From an uncultured Lachnospiraceae bacterium (GTDB lineage Bacteria > Bacillota > Clostridia > TANB77 > CAG-508): 58,855 bases of DNA. Where the stretch lies: contig CAMEHU010000007.1 in NCBI GenBank assembly GCA_945917765.1, positions 1 through 58,855 on the forward strand. Reading direction: 5' to 3'. The notes below the pieces were generated by a model that made no database searches, was not told the DNA's origin, and saw only the letters and a list, made by a program, of their open reading frames with translations. Below, piece by piece: positions 25,196-34,170 of the stretch. Both the position numbers and the translations under genes were made by a program. Every line of letters starts with the position of its first letter. Position 1 is the first letter of the stretch.

Positions 25196-25687
25196 ATGAG
25201 TGAATGTAAATGCGGAAATGAAAACAAAAACAGCGAATTAAAAGAAATTTTAAAAAATTATGAAAAAGACAAAAGTAACTTGATACAAATTTTAAATCAA
25301 GTTCAAGAAAAATATGGGTATATTAGCCAAGATGCTCAAAAGGAAATATCAGAATATTTAGATATATCAATGGCTGAGGTTTATGGAGTAATTACATTTT
25401 ACTCAAGATTTACATTAAAACCAAAGGGAAAATATAATATTGCTGTTTGCTTAGGAACAGCATGCTTTGTAAAAGGTTCAGAAAAAGTTTTAGATAAAGT
25501 AAAAGAAATTTTAAAAATAGATGTTGGACAAACAACAGAAGATGGATTATTTTCAATTGAAGCAACTAGATGTGTAGGTGCATGTGGATTAGCTCCCGTT
25601 TTTACTGTTAATGATGAGGTTTATGGTAAAGCTACTCCAGAAATGGTTGAGAGTGTTATTAAAAGAATTAAAGAAGAATGCCAATAG
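25196..25687 (+). CDS. hydC: NADH dehydrogenase/hydrogenase subunit, NuoE (HydC) type
   Basis: Thioredoxin-like [2Fe-2S] subunit of a NAD-linked, probably electron-bifurcating [FeFe] hydrogenase. The 163 aa show an N-terminal helical domain (EKYGYISQDAQKEISEYL), then the four cluster cysteines: CLGTACFVKG near residues 85-93 (C-x4-C) and TRCVGACGLAP near 125-135 (C-x3-C). AAGGAGG precedes the ATG. It is first in the order hydC-hydB-hydA, the arrangement known for trimeric HydABC hydrogenases. A REP-like repeat starts at its stop codon and separates it from hydB. Confidence 0.93.
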   Translation: MSECKCGNENKNSELKEILKNYEKDKSNLIQILNQVQEKYGYISQDAQKEISEYLDISMAEVYGVITFYSRFTLKPKGKYNIAVCLGTACFVKGSEKVLDKVKEILKIDVGQTTEDGLFSIEATRCVGACGLAPVFTVNDEVYGKATPEMVESVIKRIKEECQ

Positions 25688-25754
25688 GGACGGGGCAATT
25701 TGGCTTAGTTTCTTAAATTCAACAAAATAAATGTGCCAAATGGCCCCGTCCCCT
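25687..25754. repeat. REP-like inverted repeat between hydC and hydB
   Basis: GGGACGGGGCAATTTGGC at 25687-25704 pairs with GCCAAATGGCCCCGTCCC at 25735-25752 (one mismatch) around a 30-base spacer. It begins immediately after the hydC stop and ends about 25 bases before the hydB start, so it nearly fills the junction. The same unit is found at 20056-20075 and 38304-38328. Confidence 0.9.
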
Positions 25755-25779
25755 TTGGCAGAAGCGGAGGAAAAAAATA

Positions 25780-27639
25780 ATGAAATCATTAGAAGAAATA
25801 GATGAAATTAGAGCAAGAGTTAAGTCTGAATTAGAATTAAGAGTTAACGAAAATGCAAACACTACTGAAAAACACATCTTAGTATGTGGTGGAACTGGAT
25901 GTACTTCTTCAAAGTCACCAGTCATAATTGAAAATTTAAATAAGGCAATAAAAGAAAACAATATAGAAAATGTAAAAGTAATTCAAACAGGATGTTTTGG
26001 ATTATGTGCAAAAGGTCCAATTGTTATTGTTAGACCTGAAGATGTTTTTTATGCATTAGTTAAGCCTGAAGATGCAGAAGAAATTATTAAAACACACATA
26101 AAAGATGGAAAAATTGTAGAAAGACTATTATGTAAAGATATAGATGAAAGTGTTGTTAAAAAATTAGATGAATTAAATTTCTATAAAAAACAAAATAGAA
26201 TTGCACTTGGAAATTGTGGAAAAATTGATCCTGAAAATATTGATGAATACATAGCTTTTGACGGATATAAAGCATTAGAAAAAAGTTTATTTGAATTAAA
26301 TCCAGATGAAGTAATAAAAATCGTTTTAGATTCAGGACTAAGAGGTCGTGGTGGAGCTGGATTCCCAACAGGTAAAAAATGGAGCTTTGCTAGAATGGCA
26401 GAAGGAGACCAAAAATATGTTGTTTGTAATGCTGATGAAGGTGATCCAGGAGCATTTATGGATAGAAGTATTTTAGAGGGAACACCACATTCAGTTATTG
26501 AAGCAATGATGATTGCAGGCTATGCAATAGGTGCAAATAAAGGATATATCTATGTTAGAGCTGAATATCCAATCGCTGTAAGAAGATTTCAAATTGCAAT
26601 TGATCAAGCTAAAGATTATGGAATTTTAGGAAAAAATATTTGGAATACAGGATTTGATTTTGATTTAGAAATTCGTTTAGGAGCTGGTGCTTTTGTTTGT
26701 GGAGAAGAAACAGCATTACTTGAATCAATTGAAGGTAGAAGAGGTCAACCTAGACTAAAACCACCATTCCCAGCAAATGCAGGTTTATGGGGAAAACCAA
26801 CATTAATTAATAATGTTGAAACATATGCAAATATTCCACAAATCATTTTAAAGGGAGCTGAATGGTATTCAAATATTGGAACTGAAACATCAAAAGGAAC
26901 TAAGGTTTTTGCATTAGGTGGAAATGTTAATAATATAGGATTAGTTGAAGTTCCAATGGGAACAACTTTAAGAGAAATTGTTTTTGATATAGGTGGAGGA
27001 ATTCCAAATGGTAGAAAATTCAAAGCCGCTCAAACAGGAGGCCCTTCAGGTGGATGTATTCCAGAAAAAGATTTAGATACACCAATTGATTATGAATCAT
27101 TAGGAGCAATTGGTTCAATGATGGGTTCAGGTGGACTTATTGTTATGGATGATTCAAAATGTATGGTAAATCTTGCAAAATTTTATTTAGAGTTTACTGT
27201 TGATGAATCATGCGGAAAATGTACTCCTTGTAGAATTGGAACAAAAAGAATGCTTGAGATTTTACAAAAAATCTGTGATGGTAAAGGTGAAGAAGAAGAT
27301 TTAGACAAGCTTGAAAAATTAGCATTAAATATTAAGAAAGCTTCTTTATGCGGATTAGGTCAAACTGCGCCAAATCCTGTATTAAGTACTTTGAAGTATT
27401 TTAGAGAAGAGTATTTGGCACATATTCGTGAACATAGATGTCCTGCTGGAGAATGTAAGGCTTTGGCTAAGTATCATATTAATCCTGAGTTGTGTAAGGG
27501 GTGTGGGTTATGTAAAAGAAATTGTCCTGTTGGAGCTATTTCTGGAGAAGTTAAAGAACCACATGTTATTGATGAAGAGAAATGTATTAAGTGTGGACTT
27601 TGTGCAAGTAAGTGCCCATTTAAGGCAATTTCAAAATAA
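25780..27639 (+). CDS. hydB: NADH-binding flavoprotein subunit of hydrogenase, NuoF (HydB) type
   Basis: The 619 aa subunit exchanges electrons with NAD(H). It has an N-terminal thioredoxin-like [2Fe-2S] domain (CGGTGCTSS near 38, CFGLCAKGP near 82), the NuoF core with the NADH/FMN glycine loop GLRGRGGAGFPTGKKW near 187-202, the [4Fe-4S] site ESCGKCTPCRIG near 476-487, and a C-terminal 2[4Fe-4S] ferredoxin module (CKGCGLCKRNCP near 570, CIKCGLCASKCP near 600). This extended layout matches HydB of bifurcating hydrogenases, not respiratory NuoF. AGCGGAGGA precedes the ATG. Confidence 0.94.
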   Translation: MKSLEEIDEIRARVKSELELRVNENANTTEKHILVCGGTGCTSSKSPVIIENLNKAIKENNIENVKVIQTGCFGLCAKGPIVIVRPEDVFYALVKPEDAEEIIKTHIKDGKIVERLLCKDIDESVVKKLDELNFYKKQNRIALGNCGKIDPENIDEYIAFDGYKALEKSLFELNPDEVIKIVLDSGLRGRGGAGFPTGKKWSFARMAEGDQKYVVCNADEGDPGAFMDRSILEGTPHSVIEAMMIAGYAIGANKGYIYVRAEYPIAVRRFQIAIDQAKDYGILGKNIWNTGFDFDLEIRLGAGAFVCGEETALLESIEGRRGQPRLKPPFPANAGLWGKPTLINNVETYANIPQIILKGAEWYSNIGTETSKGTKVFALGGNVNNIGLVEVPMGTTLREIVFDIGGGIPNGRKFKAAQTGGPSGGCIPEKDLDTPIDYESLGAIGSMMGSGGLIVMDDSKCMVNLAKFYLEFTVDESCGKCTPCRIGTKRMLEILQKICDGKGEEEDLDKLEKLALNIKKASLCGLGQTAPNPVLSTLKYFREEYLAHIREHRCPAGECKALAKYHINPELCKGCGLCKRNCPVGAISGEVKEPHVIDEEKCIKCGLCASKCPFKAISK

Positions 27640-27695
27640 GGTTTGGTATAGTTTATTTGTGCTTTTTGGTTTTGTTGCCGAGAGAAAAAATTAGA

Positions 27696-27823
27696 TATTT
27701 TATAAAAAAGTAACTCCTTCAAACGCGGCGTGGGCCTGAGGAGTTTCTGAGTGTAGTGGTACGATAACTAGTTTTAGTTAAATGTTCTGGGGCTCAGGTC
27801 GGAGTTTACTTTTTTATAAAATA
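27696..27823 (+). other. structured element between hydB and hydA
   Basis: The ends 27696-27717 and 27801-27823 are complementary over 22 bp with one bulged base (TATTTTATAAAAAAGTAACT against its reverse complement). Inside, CCTGAG (27735-27740) pairs with CTCAGG (27793-27798), and smaller hairpins (AACT/AGTT) fit between. The core is much richer in G and C than its surroundings. It could be a cis-acting RNA controlling hydA or a miniature inverted-repeat element. I do not recognise it as a known riboswitch. Confidence 0.55.
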
Positions 27824-27852
27824 CTAATTCTTTTCTCCAAGGAGGTTTTGGA

Positions 27853-27882
27853 GTGGCACAAATTTTGAGTATTACGTATTAG
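27853..27882 (+). promoter_or_regulatory. possible nine-codon leader peptide upstream of hydA
   Basis: AAGGAGG at 27839-27845 lies seven bases before a GTG that opens a nine-codon frame, (M)AQILSITY, ending in TAG. The Shine-Dalgarno sits in the loop of a small hairpin (CTCCAA...TTGGAG, 27835-27853). The real hydA start is 23 bases further on with its own site. Weak evidence; a chance match is quite possible. Confidence 0.25.
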
Positions 27883-27904
27883 AAGGGAAAGGATTGGATT
27901 TGTA

Positions 27905-29644
27905 ATGGTAAATTTAACAATAGATGGATTAAATGTTTCAGTTCCAGAAGGAACTACTATATTAGAAGCTGCAAGAACTGCAGGAATAGATATTCCAACT
28001 TTGTGCTTTTTAAAAGATATAAATGAAGCTGGAGATTGTAGAATGTGTATTGTTGAAGTAGAGGGAAGAAGAGGTTTTGCTACTTCATGTATACAAAAAG
28101 TTGAAGAGGGTATGGTTGTTAAAACTAATTCAAAAGATGTTTCAGAAGCAAGAGAAGTTGTATTAGATTTGATTTTGTCTAATCATCACAAAGATTGTTT
28201 GACTTGCGTTAGAAATGGTAATTGTGAATTACAAAAATTAGCTCAAAGATATAATAAACAAGATATTTTATATTCTGGTGAATTATGTGAGCATGAAATT
28301 GATTGTGGTTCACCTTCAATTGTAAGAGATTTTAATAAATGTGTATTATGTAGAAGATGTGTTGCAACTTGTAAAAAAGTTCAAAAGATTGGTGCGATAG
28401 ATGTTGCAAATAGAGGTTTCAATTCTTGTGTATCAACTGTGGATAACTTAAGTCTAAATGATGTAAATTGTACGAATTGTGGGCAATGTATAATGTCTTG
28501 TCCAACAGGTGCTTTACGCGAGAAAGATAATACTAAAGATGTTTGGAATCTTATTAAAGATGAAGAAAAGTATGTTGTTGTTCAAACTGCACCAGCGGTA
28601 AGGGCTGCTTTAGGTGAAGAATTTGGGTTACCAATTGGAACAAATGTTACAGGCAAAATGGTAACTGCTTTACGCAGATTAGGATTTGATAAAGTTTTTG
28701 ATACTAATACAGGTGCAGATTTTACAATAATGGAAGAAGCTAATGAATTATTAGAAAGATTATCTAATGGTGGAACTTTACCTATGATTACATCATGTAG
28801 TCCAGGATGGGTTAAATACATAGAAATGAATTATCCGGACCAATTAGCACATGTTTCAAGTTGTAAATCACCTCATCAAATGTTTGGAGCTTTAATTAAA
28901 TCTTATTATGCAGAAAAAAATGGAATTGCTCCTGAGAAGATTAGTGTGGTTTCAGTAATGCCATGTATTGCTAAGAAATTTGAAGCTAATCGTGAACAAA
29001 TGAATGTTAATGGAATTAAAGATGTAGATTATGTTATAACAACAAGAGAGTTAGCAAGAATGATTAAACAAGCAGGAATAGATTTTACAAATCTAGAAGA
29101 TACTACTTTTGATGATCCAATGGGAGAAGCAACAGGTGCTGCAGCAATATTTGGAACAACAGGTGGTGTAATGGAAGCTGCTTTAAGAACAGCATATGAA
29201 AAAATTACTGGAGAAAATTTAAAAGAGGTTAATTTCGAAGTTGTTCGTGGGGAAGAAGGTATTAAAAGAGCTACTGTAAAAATTGGTGATAAGGAAGTTA
29301 AAGCTGTTGTTGCTCATGGCTTAGGAAATGCTCAAATTGTTATGGATGAAATAAAAAGTGGAAAAGCTGATTATCAATTTGTTGAAATAATGGCATGCCA
29401 TGGAGGATGTATTATGGGTGGTGGTCAACCTATCCGTTCTTCTAAAGAAAGAGCTACAATTGATATTAGAAAATTAAGAGCTGATTGTTTATATAGTATT
29501 GATGAAAAGTCAACTATTAGAAAATCTCATGAAAATCCAGTTGTATTAAAAATTTATGATGATTATCTAGGTGAAGTTGGTGGACATAGAGCTCATGAAT
29601 TGTTGCATACAACATATGTAAAAAGAAATAAATATAATATTTAA
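27905..29644 (+). CDS. hydA: [FeFe] hydrogenase catalytic subunit (HydA)
   Basis: Produces or oxidises H2 at the H-cluster. The 579 aa contain an N-terminal [2Fe-2S] domain (CFLKDINEAGDCRMC near 34-49), a His-Cys3 [4Fe-4S] site (HHKDCLTCVRNGNC near 97-110), two [4Fe-4S] sites (CVLCRRCVATC near 147, CTNCGQCIMSC near 190), and the three H-cluster signatures: TSCSPGW near 297, MPCIAKK near 351 and MACHGGCIMGGGQ near 496. This is the group A modular form associated with HydB/HydC, implying coupling of NADH and reduced ferredoxin. GAAAGGA precedes the ATG. The maturases HydE/F/G are not in this window. Confidence 0.96.
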   Translation: MVNLTIDGLNVSVPEGTTILEAARTAGIDIPTLCFLKDINEAGDCRMCIVEVEGRRGFATSCIQKVEEGMVVKTNSKDVSEAREVVLDLILSNHHKDCLTCVRNGNCELQKLAQRYNKQDILYSGELCEHEIDCGSPSIVRDFNKCVLCRRCVATCKKVQKIGAIDVANRGFNSCVSTVDNLSLNDVNCTNCGQCIMSCPTGALREKDNTKDVWNLIKDEEKYVVVQTAPAVRAALGEEFGLPIGTNVTGKMVTALRRLGFDKVFDTNTGADFTIMEEANELLERLSNGGTLPMITSCSPGWVKYIEMNYPDQLAHVSSCKSPHQMFGALIKSYYAEKNGIAPEKISVVSVMPCIAKKFEANREQMNVNGIKDVDYVITTRELARMIKQAGIDFTNLEDTTFDDPMGEATGAAAIFGTTGGVMEAALRTAYEKITGENLKEVNFEVVRGEEGIKRATVKIGDKEVKAVVAHGLGNAQIVMDEIKSGKADYQFVEIMACHGGCIMGGGQPIRSSKERATIDIRKLRADCLYSIDEKSTIRKSHENPVVLKIYDDYLGEVGGHRAHELLHTTYVKRNKYNI

Positions 29645-29662
29645 AAAAAGGGGGTGAAATAA

Positions 29663-30064
29663 ATGAATATTGATTTTTCAGGTGTTTTTTTTGGTTTGTT
29701 TTTTGTAGTTGTTGGTGTGGCAATGATTATGTTTCAAAAAAGTCAAAATAAAAAATGTACAGAAGTAACAACTGCAACTGTAATAGATAATGTACATCCT
29801 GATCATGGTTCAACTGTAGGAAAATATATGCCAGTTTTTCAATATATAGTTAATGGTCAAACTATAACTCAAACATCATCATTAGCAAGTAAGCCTAAAA
29901 AATATGAAATTGGTGATAAAGTTGAATTACATTATAATCCAGATAATGTAAATGAATATTACGTACCAGGGTATAATAGTTCTAAATTAGGGATAATATT
30001 TATATTAGCAGGATTAGGCTTTTCAGCATTGATTATTGCCAAAGGGATTTTTTTAGGTGAATAA
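29663..30064 (+). CDS. DUF3592 family membrane protein
   Basis: A 133 aa protein with two transmembrane segments (about residues 7-25 and 106-127) around a beta-rich domain: ATVIDNVHPDHG..., VFQYIVNGQTITQTSS, YEIGDKVELHYNPDNVNEYYV. The pattern (C/A)TG-x-V..., PVF-Y-NG, G-x-V-x-V-x-YNP-x-N-P is that of DUF3592. Function is unknown. AGGGGGTGA precedes the ATG, and the gene lies 18 bp after hydA, so it may share the hydrogenase transcript. A terminator follows at 30187. Confidence 0.8.
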   Translation: MNIDFSGVFFGLFFVVVGVAMIMFQKSQNKKCTEVTTATVIDNVHPDHGSTVGKYMPVFQYIVNGQTITQTSSLASKPKKYEIGDKVELHYNPDNVNEYYVPGYNSSKLGIIFILAGLGFSALIIAKGIFLGE

Positions 30065-30186
30065 GCTTGATTTAAATTATTAAAGTATTGTTAATATATG
30101 TGTATATAACCATATAACAATTGATAATTTATTAAATAATAAAAGTAAATACAAAAAATTTAATTTAGTTTTTAAAACTTGAAAAA

Positions 30187-30228
30187 AGCATAAGAATAGT
30201 AATATTAATTATATTCTTATGTTTTTTT
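30187..30228 (+). terminator. Rho-independent terminator after the hydrogenase operon
   Basis: GCATAAGAATA pairs with TATTCTTATG, then TTTTTTT. The wider gap 30065-30372 (308 bases) holds only this and the adhE promoter. Confidence 0.85.
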
Positions 30229-30308
30229 GCATTGAGGGATTGATTTTTTATATGGAGAATACAGCTTATCATTTACGAAAAAACACGAAATTTGTAAATG
30301 AAAAATAA

Positions 30309-30336
30309 TTGACAAAATTAAAGGTTAATATATAAT
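30309..30336 (+). promoter_or_regulatory. adhE promoter
   Basis: TTGACA at 30309-30314, 16-base spacer, TATAAT at 30331-30336. Confidence 0.7.
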
Positions 30337-30372
30337 ATAAAAAGAATATAAAAACTAAGGAGGAAGTTAAAT

Positions 30373-32982
30373 ATGGCACAAGAAATTAGTGAAGAAGAAA
30401 AAATGCGCATTAAGAAAATGGTTGATGATTTAGTTGCAAAAGCTAAAAAAGCTTCAGAAGAATATTTACAATTAAACCAAGAGCAAGTGAACAATATTAT
30501 AAAAGCAATGGCATTGGCTGGGTTGGAAAAGCACATGGAGCTTGCAAAAATGGCCATTGAAGAAACTGGTCGTGGGATTTACGAGGATAAAATTACTAAA
30601 AACATGTTTGCAACAGAATATATTTATCATAGTATAAAATATGATAAAACCGTTGGAATTATTGATGAAAATGAGGAAGAAGGTTATGTAAGTATTGCTG
30701 AACCTGTTGGAATAATTGCAGGTGTAACACCTGTTACAAATCCAACTTCAACAACAATGTTTAAATCAATTATTGCTGCAAAAACAAGAAATGTTATTAT
30801 TTTTGGATTTCATCCATCATCTCAAAAATGTAGTGTTGAAGCTGCAAAAACTGTTAGAGATGCAGCAATTAAAGCAGGAGCACCAGAAAATTGTATTTTA
30901 TGGATTGAAGAACCTTCAATTACTGCTACAAATTATTTAATGAATCATCCTGATGTAAATTTAATATTAGCTACAGGAGGAACAGGTATGGTTAAAGCTG
31001 CTTATTCATGCGGAAAACCAGCTTTAGGAGTAGGCCCTGGAAATGTACCTTGTTATATTGATAAAACAGCAAAATTAGAAACATCTGTAAATGATTTGGT
31101 ATTATCAAAATCATTTGATAATGGTATGATTTGTGCTTCTGAACAATCTGTTATTATTGATAGAGAAATTAAAGACGAATTCGAAAGATTAATGAAACAA
31201 GCTGGATGTTATTTTATGACTCCAGAGCAAACTGAAAAACTAAAATGTAGTATGTTTATTGAAGAAAAAGGTTGTGCACTAAATGCTGATATTGTAGGGA
31301 AAAGTCCGTATAACATAGCAAAAAGAGCGGGATTTGAAGTTCCAAAAGAAACTAAAGTTTTAGTATTAGAAGAAAATGGGGTAGGCGTTGAATATCCATT
31401 TTCAAAGGAAAAATTAAGCCCTGTTCTTGCATATTATACTGTAGATAGTGCAGATGAAGGAATTAGCCTTGCAGAGAAACTAATAGAATTTGGTGGATTA
31501 GGACATTCAGCTGTTATACATTCAGAAGATGATGAGACAATTAAAAAATTCTCTGAAACTGTAAAAGCAGGTAGAATAATTGTTAATTCACCATCAACAC
31601 ATGGCGCAATAGGAGATATTTATAATACAAATATGCCATCATTAACACTTGGATGTGGAACATTTGGTGGAAATTCAACTACAGCAAATGTATCTAGTGT
31701 TAATTTAATAAATGTAAAAAGAGTTGCGAAAAGGAGAGTTAATATGCAATGGTTTAAAATTCCTAATAAAATATATTTTGAAGCAGGTTCAATTCAATAT
31801 TTAGAAAAAATGCCTGAAATTACAAGAGCATTTATAGTTACAGACCCAGGAATGGTCAAGTTAGGGTATGTTGATAAAGTGCTATATCATTTAAGAAAAA
31901 GAGCAGATTACGTACATTCAGAAATATTCTCTGATGTAGAATCAGACCCATCATTTGAAACAGTAAATAGAGGAGTAAAAATGATGGAAGAATTCAAACC
32001 TGATGTAATTATAGCATTAGGTGGAGGAAGTGCAATAGATGCTGCAAAAGGTATGTGGTTATTCTATGAACATCCTGATGCTGACCCAGAAGGAATGAAA
32101 CTTAAGTTTATGGATATACGTAAACGTACTTATAAATTTCCTAAATTAGGTATTAAGGCAAAAATGGTTGCAATTCCAACAACATCTGGAACAGGTTCAG
32201 AAGTAACATCTTTTGCTGTTATATCTGATAAACAAATTAATAAAAAATATCCATTGGCTGATTATGAATTAACACCAAATGTTGCAATTATTGACCCTGA
32301 TTTGGTAATGAGCTTACCTCAAAGTATTACAGCTGATACAGGTATGGATGTTTTAACACATGCATTAGAAGCATATGTTTCAAATATGGCGTCAGATTAC
32401 ACAGATGGTTTAGCAGAAAAAGCTATTGAATTAGTATTTAAAAATTTAAGAGAAAGTTATAATAATGGAACAAATAAATTTGCTAGAGAAAAAATGCATA
32501 ATGCAAGCACAATTGCTGGAATGGCTTTCACAAATGCATTTTTAGGAATCTGCCATTCTTTAGCACATAAACTAGGGGCAGAATTCCACTTACCACATGG
32601 TAGATTAAATGCGATTTTATTGCCATATATTATAAAATATAATGCAAGTAAGCCAACAAAATTTGTTTCATTCCCTAAATATGAATACTTTATTGCAGAT
32701 CAAAAATATGCTGAAATATCAAGAAAAATGGGATTTGAGGCTTCAACAGTTGAAGATGGAGTTAATTCATTAATAAAAGAAGTTCAAAAATTGAATTCTG
32801 ATTTGAATATTCCAAGTTCATTTAAAGAAGCTGGAATTGATGAAAAAGAATTTTTAGAAAAAGTAGATATGCTTGCAGATAGAGCATTTGAAGACCAATG
32901 TACAACTGCTAATCCACGATTACCATTAGTTAATGAATTAAAAGAGATTTTACTAGATTCTTATTATGGAAAAGAAATTTAA
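30373..32982 (+). CDS. adhE: bifunctional acetaldehyde-CoA/alcohol dehydrogenase
   Basis: Reduces acetyl-CoA to acetaldehyde and then ethanol, regenerating two NAD+. The 869 aa include an N-terminal aldehyde dehydrogenase domain (about 1-440) with catalytic Cys in GMICASEQS near residue 254 and the NAD loop ATGGTGMV near 199, and a C-terminal iron-dependent alcohol dehydrogenase (about 455-869) with GGGSAIDAAK, TTSGTGSEVTSFA, and the iron ligands in GMDVLTHALEAYVS and CHSLAHKLGAEFHLPHG. AAGGAGGAAG lies before the ATG. It is monocistronic, with a clear promoter and terminator. AdhE typically forms spirosomes. Confidence 0.97.
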   Translation: MAQEISEEEKMRIKKMVDDLVAKAKKASEEYLQLNQEQVNNIIKAMALAGLEKHMELAKMAIEETGRGIYEDKITKNMFATEYIYHSIKYDKTVGIIDENEEEGYVSIAEPVGIIAGVTPVTNPTSTTMFKSIIAAKTRNVIIFGFHPSSQKCSVEAAKTVRDAAIKAGAPENCILWIEEPSITATNYLMNHPDVNLILATGGTGMVKAAYSCGKPALGVGPGNVPCYIDKTAKLETSVNDLVLSKSFDNGMICASEQSVIIDREIKDEFERLMKQAGCYFMTPEQTEKLKCSMFIEEKGCALNADIVGKSPYNIAKRAGFEVPKETKVLVLEENGVGVEYPFSKEKLSPVLAYYTVDSADEGISLAEKLIEFGGLGHSAVIHSEDDETIKKFSETVKAGRIIVNSPSTHGAIGDIYNTNMPSLTLGCGTFGGNSTTANVSSVNLINVKRVAKRRVNMQWFKIPNKIYFEAGSIQYLEKMPEITRAFIVTDPGMVKLGYVDKVLYHLRKRADYVHSEIFSDVESDPSFETVNRGVKMMEEFKPDVIIALGGGSAIDAAKGMWLFYEHPDADPEGMKLKFMDIRKRTYKFPKLGIKAKMVAIPTTSGTGSEVTSFAVISDKQINKKYPLADYELTPNVAIIDPDLVMSLPQSITADTGMDVLTHALEAYVSNMASDYTDGLAEKAIELVFKNLRESYNNGTNKFAREKMHNASTIAGMAFTNAFLGICHSLAHKLGAEFHLPHGRLNAILLPYIIKYNASKPTKFVSFPKYEYFIADQKYAEISRKMGFEASTVEDGVNSLIKEVQKLNSDLNIPSSFKEAGIDEKEFLEKVDMLADRAFEDQCTTANPRLPLVNELKEILLDSYYGKEI

Positions 32983-33034
32983 TTATAAAGAGGAATAATT
33001 TGAAAATTACATTTAAATTTATGTAATAATTTAC

Positions 33035-33064
33035 AAAAAGCAGAGGGAGCACCCTCTGCTTTTT
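33035..33064 (+). terminator. Rho-independent terminator of adhE
   Basis: AAAAAGCAGAGGG, loop AGCA, CCCTCTGCTTTTT. It may also serve the convergent gene at 33083. Confidence 0.95.
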
Positions 33065-33082
33065 AGTGTTTGGGAAGAAAAT

Positions 33083-33415
33083 TTACGAAAGCCATCCTTT
33101 TCTTACAAAGTCATTCTTTGTTTTTAAGAATACTTCGAGTTGAACAAATCCATCGTTATTGTTATTAACTAAACTCTCGATGCATTTGCTAAGGAAGTCT
33201 TGTAATAGAAAAAGCTGACTTCTGTAAGTTGTTGAGTGAAACTGGTAGTAATTAGTAATTTCCTCAATGAGAGCGTAGATTTCGTCTCTTGAGCCAGTTT
33301 TGCTGTTTTTCTTTGAAGCTTCTACTATGTTTTTAGCTTCATTGAAAAACTTTTCAGCTTTTGCTGAGTCAATTTCCTTTTCCATTGGGGTTAATCCAGA
33401 AAAATTATTTAACAT
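33083..33415 (-). CDS. orphan helical protein, unknown function
   Basis: A 110 aa protein with no family I recognise. It looks all-helical: residues 12-35 (KEIDSAKAEKFFNEAKNIVEASKK) and 46-95 would form amphipathic helices, with no signal or membrane segment. GGGAGGAG precedes the ATG on the minus strand. It has its own promoter, TAGACA (33497-33492), 17 bases, TATACT (33474-33469). It shares the convergent terminator with adhE. Codon use is less AT-biased than in adhE, as for the other single small genes here. Confidence 0.75.
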   Translation of the reverse strand: MLNNFSGLTPMEKEIDSAKAEKFFNEAKNIVEASKKNSKTGSRDEIYALIEEITNYYQFHSTTYRSQLFLLQDFLSKCIESLVNNNNDGFVQLEVFLKTKNDFVRKGWLS

Positions 33416-33535
33416 TGGACTAAACTCCTCCCTTTTTAATATTTACAAAACGCATATAGCGATACTTTAGTATATCATAAATATATGCTTTTGTCTATAA
33501 AAATATTCCAAATTATGTAAAATTATAAAAAGTTT

Positions 33536-33569
33536 ACCAAAAAAAGAAAAAGGCAACAAATATGTTGCC
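33536..33569 (-). terminator. terminator of the 33585-34019 gene
   Basis: GGCAACA, loop AATA, TGTTGCC; the A-run at 33536-33551 gives the U-run on the minus-strand transcript. Confidence 0.85.
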
Positions 33570-33584
33570 AAATTAATTGGAAGA

Positions 33585-34019
33585 TTATAATAAAAAATAT
33601 TCGTCTTCCATTTCAACTAGATTATGATGTAATGTACGATATTTCTTTGGGCCGGGGTTAGAACGAGAAATCCAATATTTTTTGTTGTTTTTCTCGATAA
33701 TTGTAAAGTGAAGCTCCAAAGATTTTTTCCCATACATAAATTTAAAACTGCAAGATACATCTACTCCGAGATCTTCGTCATAGATTAGCTCGTCAGTTCT
33801 AAAGGCCTCTGTAAAACAGTGCTTTGATTTTTTTGCGATTTTTAAAGCTTGCATTAAATTCTTTTTATCATGAGTCATGATAAAAGTATAGAATGAAGTG
33901 ATTATATCGCTTCTGATTGAGGTTATCTTGCTAGAGGGGGTTGATATTAGCTCATGATAACCACACTGTAAGGCTTTTGGCTGTATGTTGGGGAGCTGCC
34001 GGATTAAATCATTCTTCAT
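33585..34019 (-). CDS. orphan protein, unknown function
   Basis: A 144 aa soluble protein with no family I recognise. The N-terminal half (to about 75) looks helical, including NLMQALKIAKKSKHCF; the C-terminal half has beta-like segments (VSCSFKFMYGKKSLELHFTIIEKNNKKYWISRS). AAAGGAG lies just before the ATG. It has a strong promoter, TTGACT (34085-34080), 17 bases, TATAAT (34062-34057), and its own terminator. Its codon use is again richer in G and C than that of the housekeeping genes. It is divergent from hslO. Confidence 0.75.
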   Translation of the reverse strand: MKNDLIRQLPNIQPKALQCGYHELISTPSSKITSIRSDIITSFYTFIMTHDKKNLMQALKIAKKSKHCFTEAFRTDELIYDEDLGVDVSCSFKFMYGKKSLELHFTIIEKNNKKYWISRSNPGPKKYRTLHHNLVEMEDEYFLL

Positions 34020-34170
34020 AATTTAGTTTACTCCTTTCGGAATTTTGATAGCTGGAATTATATCACGAATAAATACAAAAGTCAAATTCATATTTTATTA
34101 AATGTATTGTTTTTATGTTAAAAATGTGATATAAATGTAAGAAGTTTAAAAAAATTTAGAGGTGAAATTA

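Noticed and set aside
27428-27694. 88 aa frame overlapping the end of hydB
   Set aside because: Shadow of the ferredoxin-like C-terminus of hydB in another frame.
22361-30372. Rex (NADH-sensing) operators upstream of pflB, hydC and adhE
   Set aside because: Fermentation genes are frequent Rex targets, but I found no TTGTTAA-n4-TTAACAA-like palindrome near these promoters.
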